Origin: Kiritimatiellales bacterium
GTDB taxonomy: Bacteria; Verrucomicrobiota; Kiritimatiellia; Kiritimatiellales; Pontiellaceae
NCBI GenBank assembly: GCA_030621805.1
Contig: JAUXGY010000008.1
Coordinates: 1 to 16,017 of the forward strand
Length of the DNA stretch: 16,017 nucleotides
Direction: 5' to 3'
In this document: positions 15,185 through 16,017 of the stretch, piece after piece
Layout: every line of letters starts with the position of its first letter
Position numbering within the stretch: the first letter of the stretch is position 1
The notes under the pieces: generated by a model
Told to the model about the DNA's origin: nothing
The model's input: the letters and a program-made list of their open reading frames with translations, nothing else
Databases searched by the model: none
Made by a program: the position numbers and the translations under genes

Positions 15185-15256
15185 GTAATACGTAACGAGT
15201 GATGCGTAATTTACCTGTTGCAGGGAAATGATTGCGCATCACGAAGTACGAATTAC
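15185..15256. repeat. REP/MITE-like palindrome overlapping the tatA stop codon
   Basis: Left arm 15185-15210 (GTAATACGTAACGAGTGATG...) and right arm 15231-15256 are inverted copies, 20 of 26 identical, and the centre holds a further CCTG-TTG-CAGG stem. The whole 72-nt block would fold into one long hairpin. Its 3' arm supplies the TAA stop of tatA (15253-15255). Composition (repeated GTAAT/CGTAA/GATGCG words) differs from the flanking coding sequence and suggests a dispersed palindromic repeat. Confidence 0.55.
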
Positions 15257-15489
15257 TCCTTCGTTTCCTTTTCTTCTTCGGAGGAGATGATTTCCTTTTT
15301 CTCGACCTCGTTTTCCGCATCCGGCTCGGTGCCTTCCTTCTGCCCCTTCTTGAACTCACCGAGACTCTTGCCCAGCGACCGCGAAAGTTCAGGGAGTTTC
15401 TTTGCGCCGAATAGCAACAGGATCACAAAGATGACCAGTATGATTTCCGTATGCCCCTGCATACCCGGGATGAAAGCCAGTGTGTCCAT
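15253..15489 (-). CDS. tatA: Twin-arginine translocase subunit TatA/TatE
   Basis: 78 aa from ATG 15489, chosen because GAGGAG lies 7 nt upstream and the protein then starts right before the single TM segment. The open frame could begin at 15561, but that would overlap tatC by 68 nt. The N-terminal TM helix is about 13-27. The FG hinge (27-28) is followed by the TatA signature KKLPELSRSLGKSLGEFKKG (30-49), the amphipathic helix. A highly acidic tail ends the protein. TatA multimerises to form the pore or membrane-thinning element for folded, twin-arginine-signal proteins. It lies 4 nt after the tatC stop, so the pair is cotranscribed. TatB is not seen in the window, and a TatA may serve both roles. 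Confidence 0.92.
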   Translation of the reverse strand: MDTLAFIPGMQGHTEIILVIFVILLLFGAKKLPELSRSLGKSLGEFKKGQKEGTEPDAENEVEKKEIISSEEEKETKE

Positions 15490-15493
15490 TATA

Positions 15494-16017
15494 TTACTCC
15501 TCGTTTGAATCGTTTGTTTTTTCAGGTTCCGGATCAACGGAAGCCTGTTCTGCCAGATCATCCGGCGGTTCTTCGGGTTGTACGTCTTTCTTTTTCCCCT
15601 CAGTAAAGTACAGGAACCATATACAGAACTCGTATAGCAGGATCAAGGGTACTGCCATTAAAACCTGCGTCGTGATGTCGGGCGGGGTAAGCAGCATGGA
15701 CAGAATAAACAGCCCGACAATCACATGGCGGCGCTTTTCCTTAAGTTGCTTAGAGTTCAGAATACCCAGCTTTCCCAGCAGGATAATAACGATCGGAAGC
15801 TGGAACGCCACCCCGAAGCCCAGCAGAACCTGCAAGGTGAATCCAATAAACTTTTGGTAGTTCCAAATGGCCTCCCCGCCCAGTTTATCGGTAAAGCTCC
15901 ACATGACTTTCATGGCCAGCGGAAGCGTTACTTTGTAGCCCAATAAAACCCCGACCACAAACAGAACACCTGAAAAGCCGGACACGCGTTGGAAGATCTT
16001 TCGCTCCGACGCCCTGA
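15494..16017 (-). CDS. tatC: Twin-arginine translocase subunit TatC (C-terminal part; gene runs off the window)
   Basis: The frame is open to the window edge, giving about 173 residues of a protein that is normally about 250; the N-terminus and first TM helices lie outside. The GTG at 15985 is internal, not the start: the codons before it read ERKIFQR, as in the cytoplasmic loop before the third TM helix. Visible TM segments are FSGVLFVVGVLLGYKVTLPL, GFTLQVLLGFGVAFQLPIVI, VIVGLFILSMLLTPPD (TatC hallmark) and AVPLILLYEFCIWFLYF. TatC recognises twin-arginine signal peptides. The conserved F-E-x-P glutamate of the fourth helix is glutamine here (FQLP; codon 15800-15802). A tail of about 35 mostly acidic residues follows the last helix. 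Confidence 0.92.
   Translation of the reverse strand, partial: RASERKIFQRVSGFSGVLFVVGVLLGYKVTLPLAMKVMWSFTDKLGGEAIWNYQKFIGFTLQVLLGFGVAFQLPIVIILLGKLGILNSKQLKEKRRHVIVGLFILSMLLTPPDITTQVLMAVPLILLYEFCIWFLYFTEGKKKDVQPEEPPDDLAEQASVDPEPEKTNDSNEE

Noticed and set aside
15490..15561. 24-residue N-terminal extension of TatA
   Set aside because: Overlaps the tatC tail, and the family normally starts just before the TM helix; GAGGAG supports ATG 15489.
15494..15985. Complete 163-aa TatC starting at GTG 15985
   Set aside because: The frame stays open to the window edge, and the preceding residues fit the TatC loop; the gene is truncated by the window, not short.

Overview
The window (about 52% GC by eye) looks like an ordinary chromosomal segment of a Gram-negative-type bacterium, with ten complete protein genes, one partial gene at the right edge, one tRNA and one possible small ORF. 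The mix suggests the PVC group, possibly Kiritimatiellota or Verrucomicrobiota: a DUF2723/TPR membrane glycosyltransferase, a PutA without the DNA-binding domain, a CAAX-protease-related membrane protein, a GH16 glycanase and a purple-acid-phosphatase-like enzyme. This assignment is inference and moderate at best; no marker gene settles it.

Layout. Positions 1-139 hold a nested inverted repeat. Positions 140-4457 (minus) form a two-gene operon: a GntR/FCD regulator followed, 13 nt later, by bifunctional proline dehydrogenase/P5C dehydrogenase (putA). A perfect TAATGGT-TAG-ACCATTA palindrome lies directly beside the predicted -10 of this operon and is a clear candidate autoregulatory operator. 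Divergently, 4626-8650 (plus) holds a DUF2723 membrane glycosyltransferase with C-terminal TPRs, coupled through a TAATG overlap to a GT4 glycosyltransferase. Positions 8696-10049 hold a promoter, a 5'-leader hairpin and an exported metallophosphoesterase whose leader contains an SRR motif. Next come an RluA-type pseudouridine synthase (10182-11012), a small ferritin-like helical protein (11120-11575) and a secreted SEL1-repeat protein (11675-12349). A convergent terminator region (12347-12415) separates these from a minus-strand block.

The minus-strand block contains a secreted GH16 glycosidase (12467-13336), an SSAT-like GNAT acetyltransferase (13402-13911), a possible 56-aa ORF (13928-14098), tRNA-Ser(GCT) with its own promoter and terminator (14136-14311), a CPBP intramembrane protease homologue (14339-15175), a REP-like palindrome (15185-15256), tatA (15253-15489) and the C-terminal part of tatC (15494 to the window end).

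How the genes fit together. The GntR-putA pair is a proline-catabolism unit with a dedicated regulator in place of the ribbon-helix-helix domain used by trifunctional PutA proteins. The DUF2723-GT4 pair is probably a cell-envelope or protein-glycosylation unit. The Tat genes give an export route that the SRR-containing metallophosphoesterase might use. I found no CRISPR array, transposase, phage module or obvious defence system. The most interesting points are the DUF2723/GT4 pair, the GntR operator, the possible Tat-exported phosphoesterase lacking the purple-phosphatase tyrosine, and the palindrome that supplies the tatA stop codon.
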